Below, in pieces: positions 17,235 to 25,490 of a stretch of 64,000 nt of DNA. Numbering within the stretch: position 1 is the stretch's first letter; every line of letters begins with the position of its first letter. The notes below the pieces were generated by a model. It worked only from the letters and a program-made list of their open reading frames with translations. It searched no databases and had not been told where the DNA came from. The DNA is from Rhodobacterales bacterium LSUCC0387 (GTDB lineage: Bacteria; Pseudomonadota; Alphaproteobacteria; Rhodobacterales; Rhodobacteraceae), in the NCBI GenBank assembly GCA_015689775.1, contig WVSR01000004.1:1-64000 (forward strand), given 5' to 3'. The translations under genes were made by a program, and so were the position numbers.

Positions 17235-18410
17235 GAGCAAGCCCTCGCGCAGACCGCGATCTGCCACAGACAAACGATCCGTTGGCCATGCACGCAACAA
17301 AGCTTGCAAAATCGCAGAGCCAGACATGATCAGACTATGTCGATCTCGCCCGATCCGCGGATCATTGCGCCGTCCATCTGGCCCTAAGGCAAGATAGGTT
17401 TGGATCACGGTGTCAATCTGATCCGATGTCATCCGCAGGCCATCGACCTTGTTGCGGTCATAGCGCTTGAGGCCCAAATGGCTGGCGGCAACGGTTGTGA
17501 CAGTGCCAGAGGTGCCAATGATCTGGAACCCTTCGCGTGCTTGATCGGCCGCATCGGCATAGGGTGAAAATTTGGCAAGCTGTTCCTCAAAATACCATGA
17601 CATCAGCGCAAACCGCGCTCCGTCATCTTCGACATCTTGATATAAGTCTTTCAGGGTTGCCACGCCCAAGGGTACAGAAATCCAATCCACGACTTTCGCG
17701 CGGGGGAAAACGGTTCCCTCATGCCCAAACCCTTGATGCAGGCGCATGATCGAGCGGGCGCGCTCGGATGGTGCAACCCGAGACAGGTCGATCCAAACCA
17801 ATTCGGTCGATCCCCCCCCGATATCGACCACCAAAAGCTGTTCGGTTTTCGCAGACACCAGTGGCGCACACGAGATCACCGCCAATTGCGCCTCTTCTTC
17901 GGGCTTTATGATTTCCATATGCAAGCCTGTTTCGCGCTTCACAAGGTTGAGGAACTCGCCCCCGTTGGTGGCGCGGCGGCAGGCCTCGGTGGCCACGATA
18001 CGCATATGGCGCACTTGGTGTTGGGCCAGTTTGCGTTGACAGATTTTCAACGCCCCAATCGCCCGCGCCATCGAGGCGCGAGATAACCGCCCCGAAGCCT
18101 CTAAGCCCTGCCCCAGTTGTACCGATTTCGCGAAACTATCAACAATGTGCAAATGCGTGCCTTTTGGCTGTGCAATCAACATTCGGCAGGAATTCGTGCC
18201 CAAATCAAGGGCGGCGTAAAGATCGGCTGGGTCTGCTTTTTCGATCTGTGCAGGGGCGGCAGGTTTGGGTTTGCTATAAAATCTACGCTGCCCCTGCCCC
18301 ATATTCGGATCAAGACCGCTTGGATCAGAAATATGCGCCACAGGCGCAGGGTTTACCCCGCCCTCTTTTGCATCTTTCTGTCGGTTTGGGTTGCGGCGTT
18401 TGCGGGCCAT
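17187..18410 (-). CDS. Ppx/GppA family exopolyphosphatase/guanosine pentaphosphatase
   Basis: 407 residues. The N-terminal about 70 residues are basic and low-complexity (RKRRNPNRQKDAKEGG), then the ASKHA-fold phosphatase begins: YAALDLGTNSCRMLIAQP, IVATEACRRATN, VVDIGGGSTELVWIDL and IIGTSGTVTTVAA. The family hydrolyses polyphosphate or pppGpp. The domain after residue 330 is short (no HD domain), as in alphaproteobacterial Ppx-like proteins. The extended basic N-terminus is common in Rhodobacterales members. Confidence 0.9.
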   Translation of the reverse strand: MARKRRNPNRQKDAKEGGVNPAPVAHISDPSGLDPNMGQGQRRFYSKPKPAAPAQIEKADPADLYAALDLGTNSCRMLIAQPKGTHLHIVDSFAKSVQLGQGLEASGRLSRASMARAIGALKICQRKLAQHQVRHMRIVATEACRRATNGGEFLNLVKRETGLHMEIIKPEEEAQLAVISCAPLVSAKTEQLLVVDIGGGSTELVWIDLSRVAPSERARSIMRLHQGFGHEGTVFPRAKVVDWISVPLGVATLKDLYQDVEDDGARFALMSWYFEEQLAKFSPYADAADQAREGFQIIGTSGTVTTVAASHLGLKRYDRNKVDGLRMTSDQIDTVIQTYLALGPDGRRNDPRIGRDRHSLIMSGSAILQALLRAWPTDRLSVADRGLREGLLYAQMCRDGVMEDGLL

Positions 18411-18669
18411 TTCTGCCCCTCCTTCATGGGCATGGTAGCGCCCCCATGAAAAAGCGACAACTGCTTTCGCGTAGCATTCGGGGGCAGTTGGGCGCTTTGG
18501 CGCATGATCATCATGAAAATTTTGGGATGTTCGACCACTCGTAATGTACGTATGCGCGGGCTATGTGCCTCTCACAAGGTCGGTTGCGCCGATTTTAGTG
18601 TCGAAATTAGTCCCATTGCGCGGGGGTTGCGCCCATATGGTGCGCCTTACGAGAAAGGAATCGCATCCA

Positions 18670-18972
18670 ATGCCATCTGTGACCATCGTTTACTGGCGCG
18701 ACATCCCTGCCCAAGTGATTGTGGGCAAAGGCCGCGCTGCAGCCAAATTGCCCCTGCCCGAACGGTTCGAGCAGGCAATTGACCGCTGCGCGATGAAGGT
18801 CGGGGCAAAAGATGACGAAGCCTATCTCGCCGAGTGGCGCCGTGTGGTAGAGGCCGAGGTCGAAGGTGACCCATCCGACATCGCGCGCGTCTATGCAGAT
18901 CGTTTGGATGCCGACTATGACACCGACCGCCTCAGGCGTTTGATCGCGGGCGATGGGGTTGAGGCAGCCTGA
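18670..18972 (+). CDS. Virulence-factor (PF13769-like) family small protein
   Basis: 100 residues starting MPSVTIVYWRDIPAQVIVGKG; this ATG has AAAGGA upstream and fits the family, whereas a longer frame from 18544 adds unlike sequence. The body is acidic and helical (VEAEVEGDPSDIARVYADR). In Rhodobacterales this domain regularly precedes MetF-like and methyl-THF methyltransferase genes; the name 'virulence factor' is historical. Its stop overlaps the next start (TGATG). A role in folate-linked methyl transfer is inferred from neighbours only. Confidence 0.8.
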   Translation: MPSVTIVYWRDIPAQVIVGKGRAAAKLPLPERFEQAIDRCAMKVGAKDDEAYLAEWRRVVEAEVEGDPSDIARVYADRLDADYDTDRLRRLIAGDGVEAA

Positions 18973-19931
18973 TGAGCCTTGAGCGCGTGAGGGATCAGAT
19001 TATGGCCTTGTTAAACTTTAAAAAACCAAGCGCGCCAGTCGCGCCCCATTCCCCTCAGGTTGAGGCCTTTCTTCAAGGCTATTCGATTGAGGTGATGCCG
19101 CGCACCGCCGAAAAGGTGGAGGATTTCCGCGCCCTTTTGCCCGAGGGCACCCGCGTCTATATCGCCCATATTGATGGCACCGAGATTGATGACATGGTCG
19201 CGACTGCAGCGCGCCTTGCCCTTGACGGGTTCGAGGTGATGCCACATTTCCCCGCCCGCTCAATCAAAGACAAGGCCACGCTTGGCGATTGGATCGCGCG
19301 CTATCAGGGCGAGGCAGGTGTCACCTCTGGCCTCATCTTGGCGGGCGGCATCCCACAGGCGCATGGTGAATTTGAAAGCTCAATGCAGCTGTTGGAAACA
19401 GGGCTGTTTGATCAGGCAGGGTTCAAACGCTTGCATGTGGCAGGCCACCCCGAAGGCAACCGCGACATCGACCCAGATGGCAGCGATGCCAATGTGATGG
19501 AGGCTTTGCGCTGGAAACAGGCCTTTAGCGCGCGCACAGATGCAAAAATGGCCCTTGCCACGCAATTCTGCTTTGAAGCCAAGCCCGTGATTGCATGGGT
19601 GAATGCCTTGCAGGCCGCGGGGATTGATCTGCCCGTCCATATCGGTATCGCAGGCCCCGCCAAGCTGCAAACCTTGATCAAATTCGCCATTGCCTGCGGC
19701 GTTGGCCCATCTCTGTCGGTTTTGCAAAAACGCGCCAAGGATGTCTCGAAACTTCTTTTGCCGTTCGAGCCTGACGAGATCATCGCAGAACTCGCCGCGC
19801 ATAAGGCCGCAAATCCTGATTTCGGGATTGAATCCATCCATTTCTTCCCGCTTGGCGGGATCAAGACAAATGCCCAATGGGCCATCGACCATGGCGGCGC
19901 ATCCACGCGTCCGGCCGTTGAAGGAGTATAA
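18972..19931 (+). CDS. Methylenetetrahydrofolate reductase family protein (core copy)
   Basis: 319 residues, TIM-barrel MTHFR fold: PRTAEKVEDFRALL, a later GVTSGLILAGGIPQAHGEFES, the RLHVAGHPEGNRDID segment, VHIGIAGPAKLQTLIKFA and a C-terminal HFFPLGGI. It should reduce methylene-THF to methyl-THF with FAD. It is coupled to the upstream small gene and 6 bp before the methyltransferase, so the product methyl-THF is handed to a corrinoid system. It is quite different in sequence from the island MetF at 26679-27671. Confidence 0.85.
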   Translation: MSLERVRDQIMALLNFKKPSAPVAPHSPQVEAFLQGYSIEVMPRTAEKVEDFRALLPEGTRVYIAHIDGTEIDDMVATAARLALDGFEVMPHFPARSIKDKATLGDWIARYQGEAGVTSGLILAGGIPQAHGEFESSMQLLETGLFDQAGFKRLHVAGHPEGNRDIDPDGSDANVMEALRWKQAFSARTDAKMALATQFCFEAKPVIAWVNALQAAGIDLPVHIGIAGPAKLQTLIKFAIACGVGPSLSVLQKRAKDVSKLLLPFEPDEIIAELAAHKAANPDFGIESIHFFPLGGIKTNAQWAIDHGGASTRPAVEGV

Positions 19932-19937
19932 GCCAGC

Positions 19938-21014
19938 ATGACTCGCACCATCATTGAATCCCAAACCAAAACCACCGTGATCGGTTTTGACGAACCGTTT
20001 TGCGTGATTGGCGAACGGATCAACCCCACAGGGCGCAAAATCTTGAACGAAGAGCTAGAACGCGGTGATTTCTCACGCGTGCAAGCGGATGCCATTGCAC
20101 AGGTGGCGGCGGGTGCGACCGTGTTGGACATCAACTCTGGCGCGGTGTTCTCGAACAAAATGGCCGAAGATCCCCGCTATGCCGACAATAACTTTGTTGA
20201 GCCTGCCTTGATGAAGGCCTTGGTCGAATGCGTGCAGGAAGTAACCGATTGCCCCTTATGCATCGACAGCTCGGTTCCCGGTGCCTTGGAAAATGGTCTG
20301 GCTGCTGCCAAAGGTCGCCCGCTTTTGAACTCTGTCACAGGCGAAGAAGAACGCCTTGAGATGGTTTTGCCCTTGGTCAAGAAATACAACGTGCCCGTTG
20401 TTGCGATTTCTAACGATGACACAGGCATTTCTGAAGACCCCGAAGTGCGCTTTGCCGTTGCCAAAAAGATTGTTGAACGCGCGGCTGATTATGGCATTCC
20501 CGCCCATGATATCGTGGTTGACCCATTGGTCATGCCCATTGGCGCGATGGCCACAGCGGGCCATCAGGTCTTTACCCTCGTGCGCCGCTTGCGCGAAGAA
20601 TTGGGCGTGAACACCACCTGCGGCGCATCCAATATCAGCTTTGGCTTGCCCAACCGCCACGGCGTGAATAACGCGTTTTTGCCCATGGCCTATGCAGCGG
20701 GCATGACCAGTGCGATCATGAACCCAGTCGCCCTGCCCGTTGGCCCCAAAGCGATTGCCGAAAAGAAAGCCGCGATTGAGGCCGCAGGAATTATCCTGCC
20801 CGCAGATCTGGACGATGAAACCTTCGTCAAATTGTTCGGCATGGGCTCGACCAAGCCGCGCGCGGGCAAGGAGATGGAGGCGATCCGCGCTGCCAACCTG
20901 CTGCTTAACCAAGATGACGGTGGGGCTGCTTGGATCAATTTCAACAAAGATCCAGATGCCGCCCTGCAAGGGGGCCGCGCCAACCGCCGCGCAGGCGGTC
21001 GCCGCCGTGGCTGA
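19938..21014 (+). CDS. Methyltetrahydrofolate:corrinoid methyltransferase
   Basis: 358 residues of the pterin-binding (DHPS/MeTr) barrel: CVIGERINPTGRKILNEEL, AQVAAGATVLDINSGAVF, PLCIDSSVPGALENGL, VAISNDDTGIS, DIVVDPLVMPIGA and TTCGASNISFGLPNR. These are the folate-binding strands of methionine-synthase/AcsE-type enzymes. AAGGAG precedes the ATG. The C-terminal tail RANRRAGGRRRG is unusually basic. It probably forms part of a split methionine synthase; the B12-binding subunit is not in this window. Confidence 0.9.
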   Translation: MTRTIIESQTKTTVIGFDEPFCVIGERINPTGRKILNEELERGDFSRVQADAIAQVAAGATVLDINSGAVFSNKMAEDPRYADNNFVEPALMKALVECVQEVTDCPLCIDSSVPGALENGLAAAKGRPLLNSVTGEEERLEMVLPLVKKYNVPVVAISNDDTGISEDPEVRFAVAKKIVERAADYGIPAHDIVVDPLVMPIGAMATAGHQVFTLVRRLREELGVNTTCGASNISFGLPNRHGVNNAFLPMAYAAGMTSAIMNPVALPVGPKAIAEKKAAIEAAGIILPADLDDETFVKLFGMGSTKPRAGKEMEAIRAANLLLNQDDGGAAWINFNKDPDAALQGGRANRRAGGRRRG

Positions 21015-21037
21015 GGCACCATTTTTTGAAAATCGCG

Positions 21038-21069
21038 GGCCAGAGCATATTTAACCTTATGCTCTGGCC
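21038..21069 (+). terminator. Strong 12-bp hairpin between the methyltransferase and the ASKHA gene
   Basis: Perfect inverted repeat GGCCAGAGCATA (21038-21049) and TATGCTCTGGCC (21058-21069) with an 8-nt loop, followed by only TTT. It sits 24 bp after the methyltransferase stop and 46 bp before the ASKHA start. The short T-run suggests partial termination or mRNA stabilisation within the operon rather than a full stop. Confidence 0.65.
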
Positions 21070-21115
21070 TTTGCGCCAATAAAAGCAATGAAAGACCAAA
21101 ACAGGATCCTTCCCG

Positions 21116-23179
21116 ATGGGCAGCGCAGGCACAGATGACAAAGACCCTTTGGTGATTTTTACCCCCTCTGGCAAACGCGGTCGCTTTGCCAAAGGCACGC
21201 CCGTGCTGCAGGCCGCCCGCGCGCTTGGGGTGGATTTGGATAGTGTCTGTGGCGGGCGCGGCATTTGTTCCAAATGCCAGATCACCCCCAGTTTCGGTGA
21301 ATTTGCCAAACATGGCGTCACAGTGCACGAAGATGCCCTTTCCGAATGGAACGAGGTTGAAGCCCGCTATGACCGCGTGAAAGGTCTGATTTCAGGCCGC
21401 CGTTTGGGCTGTCAGGCCAAGGTGTTGGGCGATGTTGTGGTTGATGTGCCTGAAACCAGTCAGGTGCATCGTCAGGTCGTGCGCAAAGAGGCCTCAACCA
21501 AGCCAATCACCATGGACCCCGCCACGCGGATTGTCATGGTCGAGGTGGCCGAGCCTGATATGCATGAACCCTCGGGCGATTTTGAACGCTTGAAAGATGC
21601 CCTAGCACAACAATGGGATGTGCATCAGGTCAGCGCCGCCCTGCCCGTTTTGGCCAAGCTTCAAACCGTTTTGCGCAAGGGCAAATGGCAAATTTCAGTC
21701 GCTCTCTTTCAACCCGATGAGGGCGGCGTGGCGCAAATTCTTGAGATTTGGCCAAATCTTCATGAGGGCGGAATTTACGGCCTTGCGATTGATCTTGGCT
21801 CGACCACAATCGCGGCGCATTTGTGCGATTTGACCACGGGTGCAGTGATGGGCTCTGCGGGGATCATGAACCCACAAATCCGTTTTGGTGAGGATCTGAT
21901 GAGCCGCGTCTCCTATGCCATGATGCAAGAAGGCGGTGCCACTGAGATGACCCGCGCGGTGCGCGAGGCCATTAACACATTAGCGGGGCAAATTGCCGAG
22001 GATGCGGGCATTGACCCCAAGCTGATCTTGGAAACCGTATTCGTCTGCAACCCCGTGATGCACCATCTGCTTTTGGGGATCGATCCTGTGGAATTGGGCC
22101 AAGCGCCCTTTGCGCTGGCAACTTCGGATGCCTTGCGTCTCAGTGCGCCTGACTTGGGCCTGTCTACATTGAACCCACAAGCGCAGATTTACCTGCTGCC
22201 CTGTATCGCGGGCCATGTTGGGGCCGATGCCGCCGCCGTGGCCCTATCTGAGGCCCCAGAACAATCTGAGGATTTGGTGCTGATCGTGGATGTCGGAACC
22301 AATGCTGAAATCCTGCTTGGGAATAAGACCAAGGTTCTCGCCTGTTCCTCGCCCACGGGGCCTGCCTTTGAGGGGGCGCAAATCTCGTCAGGGCAACGGG
22401 CCGCGCCTGGTGCGATTGAGCATATCGAAATCGACCCCGCCACCAAAGAGCCGCGGTTTCGCGTCATTGGCTGCGATCTGTGGTCTGACGAGGCAGGGTT
22501 TGCCGAGGCCACCGCGCAGACAGGCATTACGGGCATTTGTGGCTCTGGCATAATCGAGGCCGTGGCGGAAATGCGCGCCACGGGCCTGTTGGACGGGTCA
22601 GGACTGATTGGCAGTGCCGAGCAAACAGGAACCCCGCGGTCTATCCCCACAGGGCGCACCCATGAATATCTAATCTTTGACGGCACCGCCACGGGCGGGC
22701 CGCGCATTACCGTCACGCAAGGCGATATTCGCGCCATTCAATTGGCGAAATCCGCGCTTTATGCAGGCGCGCGTTTGTTGATGGATCAGATGGATGTAGA
22801 CGCGGTCGATCGCGTGGTTTTGGCGGGGGCTTTCGGCGCGCATATCAGCCCGAAACACGCTATGATTTTGGGGATGATCCCCGATGCCCCGCTTGAGAAA
22901 GTCACAAGCGCAGGCAATGCCGCAGGCCATGGTGCGCGCATTGCGCTGTGCAACCGTGCGGCACGCAAGCGCATTGAGGGGGGCGTGCGCGCCATCCAAA
23001 AGGTTGAAACCGCGATTGAGCCAAGGTTTCAGGAACATTTCGTGGCCGCAAACGCCATCCCGCATAAAACCGCCGCCATGCCCAATCTGGCCACTGTGGT
23101 CAGCCTGCCCGATGTGAATTTTGGCGCCTCTGGCGGCGGGGGCAATGATGACGGGCGGCGGCGCAGACGGCGGGGCTGA
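21116..23179 (+). CDS. ASKHA-domain corrinoid activation protein with [2Fe-2S] ferredoxin domain (DUF4445)
   Basis: 687 residues. The N-terminal ferredoxin domain has Cys45-X5-Cys51-X2-Cys54 (VCGGRGICSKC) and a fourth Cys in RRLGCQAKV near residue 101. The ASKHA ATPase part starts near residue 220 with GLAIDLGSTTIAAHL, later LIVDVGTNAEILLG and VVLAGAFGAHISPKHA. Such RACE proteins use ATP to reduce inactive Co(II) corrinoid proteins. It therefore services the methyltransferase system upstream. The C-terminus ends with a Gly/Arg tail GNDDGRRRRRRG similar to the tail of the upstream enzyme. Confidence 0.9.
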   Translation: MGSAGTDDKDPLVIFTPSGKRGRFAKGTPVLQAARALGVDLDSVCGGRGICSKCQITPSFGEFAKHGVTVHEDALSEWNEVEARYDRVKGLISGRRLGCQAKVLGDVVVDVPETSQVHRQVVRKEASTKPITMDPATRIVMVEVAEPDMHEPSGDFERLKDALAQQWDVHQVSAALPVLAKLQTVLRKGKWQISVALFQPDEGGVAQILEIWPNLHEGGIYGLAIDLGSTTIAAHLCDLTTGAVMGSAGIMNPQIRFGEDLMSRVSYAMMQEGGATEMTRAVREAINTLAGQIAEDAGIDPKLILETVFVCNPVMHHLLLGIDPVELGQAPFALATSDALRLSAPDLGLSTLNPQAQIYLLPCIAGHVGADAAAVALSEAPEQSEDLVLIVDVGTNAEILLGNKTKVLACSSPTGPAFEGAQISSGQRAAPGAIEHIEIDPATKEPRFRVIGCDLWSDEAGFAEATAQTGITGICGSGIIEAVAEMRATGLLDGSGLIGSAEQTGTPRSIPTGRTHEYLIFDGTATGGPRITVTQGDIRAIQLAKSALYAGARLLMDQMDVDAVDRVVLAGAFGAHISPKHAMILGMIPDAPLEKVTSAGNAAGHGARIALCNRAARKRIEGGVRAIQKVETAIEPRFQEHFVAANAIPHKTAAMPNLATVVSLPDVNFGASGGGGNDDGRRRRRRG

Positions 23180-23246
23180 CTGAGAGAAAGGCAGAGGTTG
23201 ACGAAACCCCTGCCTTATCGTATCGACTGGCGCATCAAGGCCATGC

Positions 23247-23320
23247 GCGGGTATGGTGAAATGGTATCACACGAGCTTCCCAAGCTCTTGGCGCGGGTTC
23301 GATTCCCGCTACCCGCTCCA
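23247..23320 (+). tRNA. tRNA-Gly, anticodon CCC (integration target)
   Basis: Acceptor GCGGGTA pairs with TACCCGC; anticodon loop TTCCCAA gives CCC (codon GGG); T-arm GGGTTCGATTCCC; encoded CCA at 23318-23320. The 3' part from 23298 is duplicated at 56626-56648, where the integrated element ends. The element carries an identical 3' end, so the gene stays intact. Confidence 0.96.
23298..23320 (+). repeat. attL: tRNA-Gly 3' end copy of the 23-bp att repeat
   Basis: Exact match over 23 bp to 56626-56648, from the T-loop TTCGA through the CCA. The bases on either side differ (G/A before, A/G after), which fixes the repeat length at 23. Confidence 0.95.
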
Positions 23321-23377
23321 AAAATGCCCCTTAAGAGCCTACATTTTAAGATATTAGGCGCTACACATAGAACTCAA

Positions 23378-23398
23378 GTTACGTTTAATGTTACAGCT
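23378..23398. other. Left arm-type integrase site candidate
   Basis: GTTACGTTT at 23378 and GTTACAGCT at 23390: two GTTAC repeats in direct orientation, spaced exactly 12 bp, 58 bp inside attL. The same arrangement is found near attR. This fits arm-type binding sites of tyrosine integrases. Confidence 0.5.
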
Positions 23399-23507
23399 TG
23401 AGGGTGAGTTTCGTTCGATAAATATTTACTATTCTAGTGCACCTGCCGAGAGAAGCCGAACCGACTTGCGGCAAGCAGGGGGTATCTTCGAGCATCTTCT
23501 CACGCGT

Positions 23508-24539
23508 TCACCCCCTAGGATCCAAGAGTTTCGCCAGAATGCGGTCAGTGGAGATCTGTCCGATGATCTGTCCATTCTCCTCTACACCGACCACCGGGAC
23601 ATCCGAGCGGCCGAACCGTTCCATGATTTCGCGCACATCTGTATCTGCAGGCACCACGATTTCCGGTCGGTCATCGGTGGGCTCGACCAGATCACGGGCG
23701 CAGAGCACGCTAAGCGGATTCATATGAGCCACGAAGTCGGCAACATAGTCGTTGGCCGGGTCCGAGTAGATATCCTTCGGGGTACCCCATTGAACGATGC
23801 GACCACCTTCCATGATTGCGATGTGATCGCCCAGTTTAAAGGCTTCATCCAGATCATGGCTTACGAAAATGATCGTCCGTTTCAACTCGGTTTGAAGCTC
23901 GATAAGCTCATCCTGAAGCCGCGCGCGGATCAGCGGGTCAAGTGCAGAAAAGGGTTCATCCATCAGCAAAATCGGCGCATCGGTTGCGAAAGCTCGGGCC
24001 AGCCCGACGCGTTGCTGCATGCCACCGGATAGCTCACCCACCTTACGGTCAGCCCAGTCACTCAGATGAACAAGCTCCAGCTGCTGATCCACCTTTTCGC
24101 TACGCTCGGCCTTGCTTGCTCCCGCCAGCTCCAGTCCCAAACCAACGTTGTCCCGCACTGTACGCCAAGGCAACAAGCCAAACTGCTGAAACACCATTGC
24201 CACTTGATGCTGGCGCAAACCGCGCAGGGATTTGGCATTTGCATTGGTTACATCGACCATATCCGTGCCGTTGTTGACCTTTACACTGCCGCGCACCACC
24301 GGATTGAGGGCGTTGACCGAACGCAGCAAGGTCGATTTGCCAGAGCCTGACAGGCCCATCAACACCAGGATTTCGCCGGTCTTCACCTCGAGCGAACAGT
24401 TGTGGACACCAAGCACCTGGCCTGTTTCCATCTGAATCTCGGCGCGCTCCTTTCCCTCATCCATCAGCGGCAGGGCAAGCGTTGGCTTGTCCCCGAATAC
24501 GATGGAGACATTGTCGAAAATGACTGCTGTATCGTTCAT
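23508..24539 (-). CDS. choV: Quaternary-amine ABC transporter ATP-binding protein (ChoV/ProV type) with CBS domain
   Basis: 343 residues. Walker A MGLSGSGKSTLLRSVNAL, signature LSGGMQQRVGLARA, Walker B ILLMDEPFSALDPL, switch His in FVSHDLDEAF. The N-terminus IFDNVSIVFGDKPTLALPLM is like choline ATPase ChoV. After residue 285 a CBS-type segment follows (VREIMERFGRSDVPVVGVEE), the ionic-strength-sensing module of OpuA-like ATPases. It starts 3 bp after the permease stop. It energises uptake of a choline- or betaine-like compound at the inner membrane. Confidence 0.92.
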   Translation of the reverse strand: MNDTAVIFDNVSIVFGDKPTLALPLMDEGKERAEIQMETGQVLGVHNCSLEVKTGEILVLMGLSGSGKSTLLRSVNALNPVVRGSVKVNNGTDMVDVTNANAKSLRGLRQHQVAMVFQQFGLLPWRTVRDNVGLGLELAGASKAERSEKVDQQLELVHLSDWADRKVGELSGGMQQRVGLARAFATDAPILLMDEPFSALDPLIRARLQDELIELQTELKRTIIFVSHDLDEAFKLGDHIAIMEGGRIVQWGTPKDIYSDPANDYVADFVAHMNPLSVLCARDLVEPTDDRPEIVVPADTDVREIMERFGRSDVPVVGVEENGQIIGQISTDRILAKLLDPRG

Positions 24540-24542
24540 TGT

Positions 24543-25373
24543 TCAGCTCTCCACCCGCAGCATCCGGTCGAGCATGATCGCGACGACCACGATGATCAGC
24601 CCGCTTTCAAAACCGAGCGCTGTGTTCACCTGATTAAGCGCCCGCACCACTGGAACACCGAGTCCCGCCGCACCAACAAGCGCAGCAATGACAACCATCG
24701 ACAGGCTCAGCATGATGGTCTGATTCAAACCCGCCATGATCTGGGGCATGGCATAAGGCAGTTCGACCTTCCACAGCGTCTGCCGTGGCGTTGCACCGAA
24801 GGCATGGGCCGCCTCAAGAAGCGATTGCGGGGTCGAGCTTACACCAAGATGCGTAAGACGGATCGGCGAAGGCAGCACGAATACCACGGTTGCGATCAAG
24901 CCGGGCACCATGCCAATCCCGAAGAAAACGATCATGGGAATGAGATAGACGAAGGTCGGCAACGTCTGCATTAGATCGAGTATCGGGCGCATCACAGCGT
25001 AAAGACGCGGACGATGCGCGGCTGCGATACCGATCGGAACACCGATCCCCATGCACACGACGCAAGAGACTAAGACCAGTGTCAGGCTGTCGAGCGTTTC
25101 TTCCCAGTAGCCCTGGTTGATGATGAAGAGAAAGCCCAGGAAAACCAAAAAACAGGGCTTCCAGCTGCGTTGCAGATACCATGTCAGCGCCACGAAAACG
25201 GCCACGATGAATAGGGGATGCGGCGTATTCAGGATCGTCATCAACAGCTCGATCACGAAATCGATAGAGGTTTCCAAACCGTCAAAGAACCAGACGGCAT
25301 TGTCACGCAACCACTCAAAGGAATCCTTGAAGATCCGCCCGACCGGGAGCTTGTTTTCAGTCAGCCATTCCAT
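24543..25373 (-). CDS. choW: Quaternary-amine ABC transporter permease (ChoW/ProW type)
   Basis: 276 residues, six or seven membrane spans (e.g. PLFIVAVFVALTWYLQ, LTLVLVSCVVCMGIGVPIGIAAAH, QTIMLSLSMVVIAALVGAAGLGVPVV). The segment GATPRQTLWKVELPYAMPQIMAGL is the EAA loop that contacts the ATPase. Family of betaine/choline/carnitine permeases. Second gene of the choXWV set. Confidence 0.92.
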   Translation of the reverse strand: MEWLTENKLPVGRIFKDSFEWLRDNAVWFFDGLETSIDFVIELLMTILNTPHPLFIVAVFVALTWYLQRSWKPCFLVFLGFLFIINQGYWEETLDSLTLVLVSCVVCMGIGVPIGIAAAHRPRLYAVMRPILDLMQTLPTFVYLIPMIVFFGIGMVPGLIATVVFVLPSPIRLTHLGVSSTPQSLLEAAHAFGATPRQTLWKVELPYAMPQIMAGLNQTIMLSLSMVVIAALVGAAGLGVPVVRALNQVNTALGFESGLIIVVVAIMLDRMLRVES

Positions 25374-25425
25374 CTTGGGAACTTTCTTTTCTCAGGTGAC
25401 GCCAATGGCACTTAGAATATGCGGC

Positions 25426-25490
25426 CCGGCGGAGGCTCCGCCGGACCTTTGACGTCTATACCAAGGATTTATTTATACCAAGGATTTATT
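25426..25490 (-). repeat. GC-rich hairpin and 17-bp tandem repeat between choX and choW
   Basis: CCGGCGGAG/CTCCGCCGG (25426-25434 and 25436-25444) can form a strong stem in the choX-choW spacer, a common place for stabilising or attenuating structures that keep binding-protein mRNA abundant. Directly beside it, a 17-bp unit (TATACCAAGGATTTATT) is perfectly duplicated at 25457-25473 and 25474-25490; the second copy contains the choX stop codon. Confidence 0.6.

Noticed and set aside
18446-18544. Small plus-strand frame (32 codons) between ppx and the one-carbon locus
   Set aside because: No clear ribosome site or recognisable sequence; it probably lies in the promoter region.
18411-18669. Cobalamin riboswitch ahead of the corrinoid genes
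   Set aside because: I looked for a B12-box-like segment and adjoining helices in this gap and saw none.
23388-24032. Plus-strand open frame (214 codons) at the left end of the island
   Set aside because: Lies within the reverse complement of choV, whose ABC motifs are complete.
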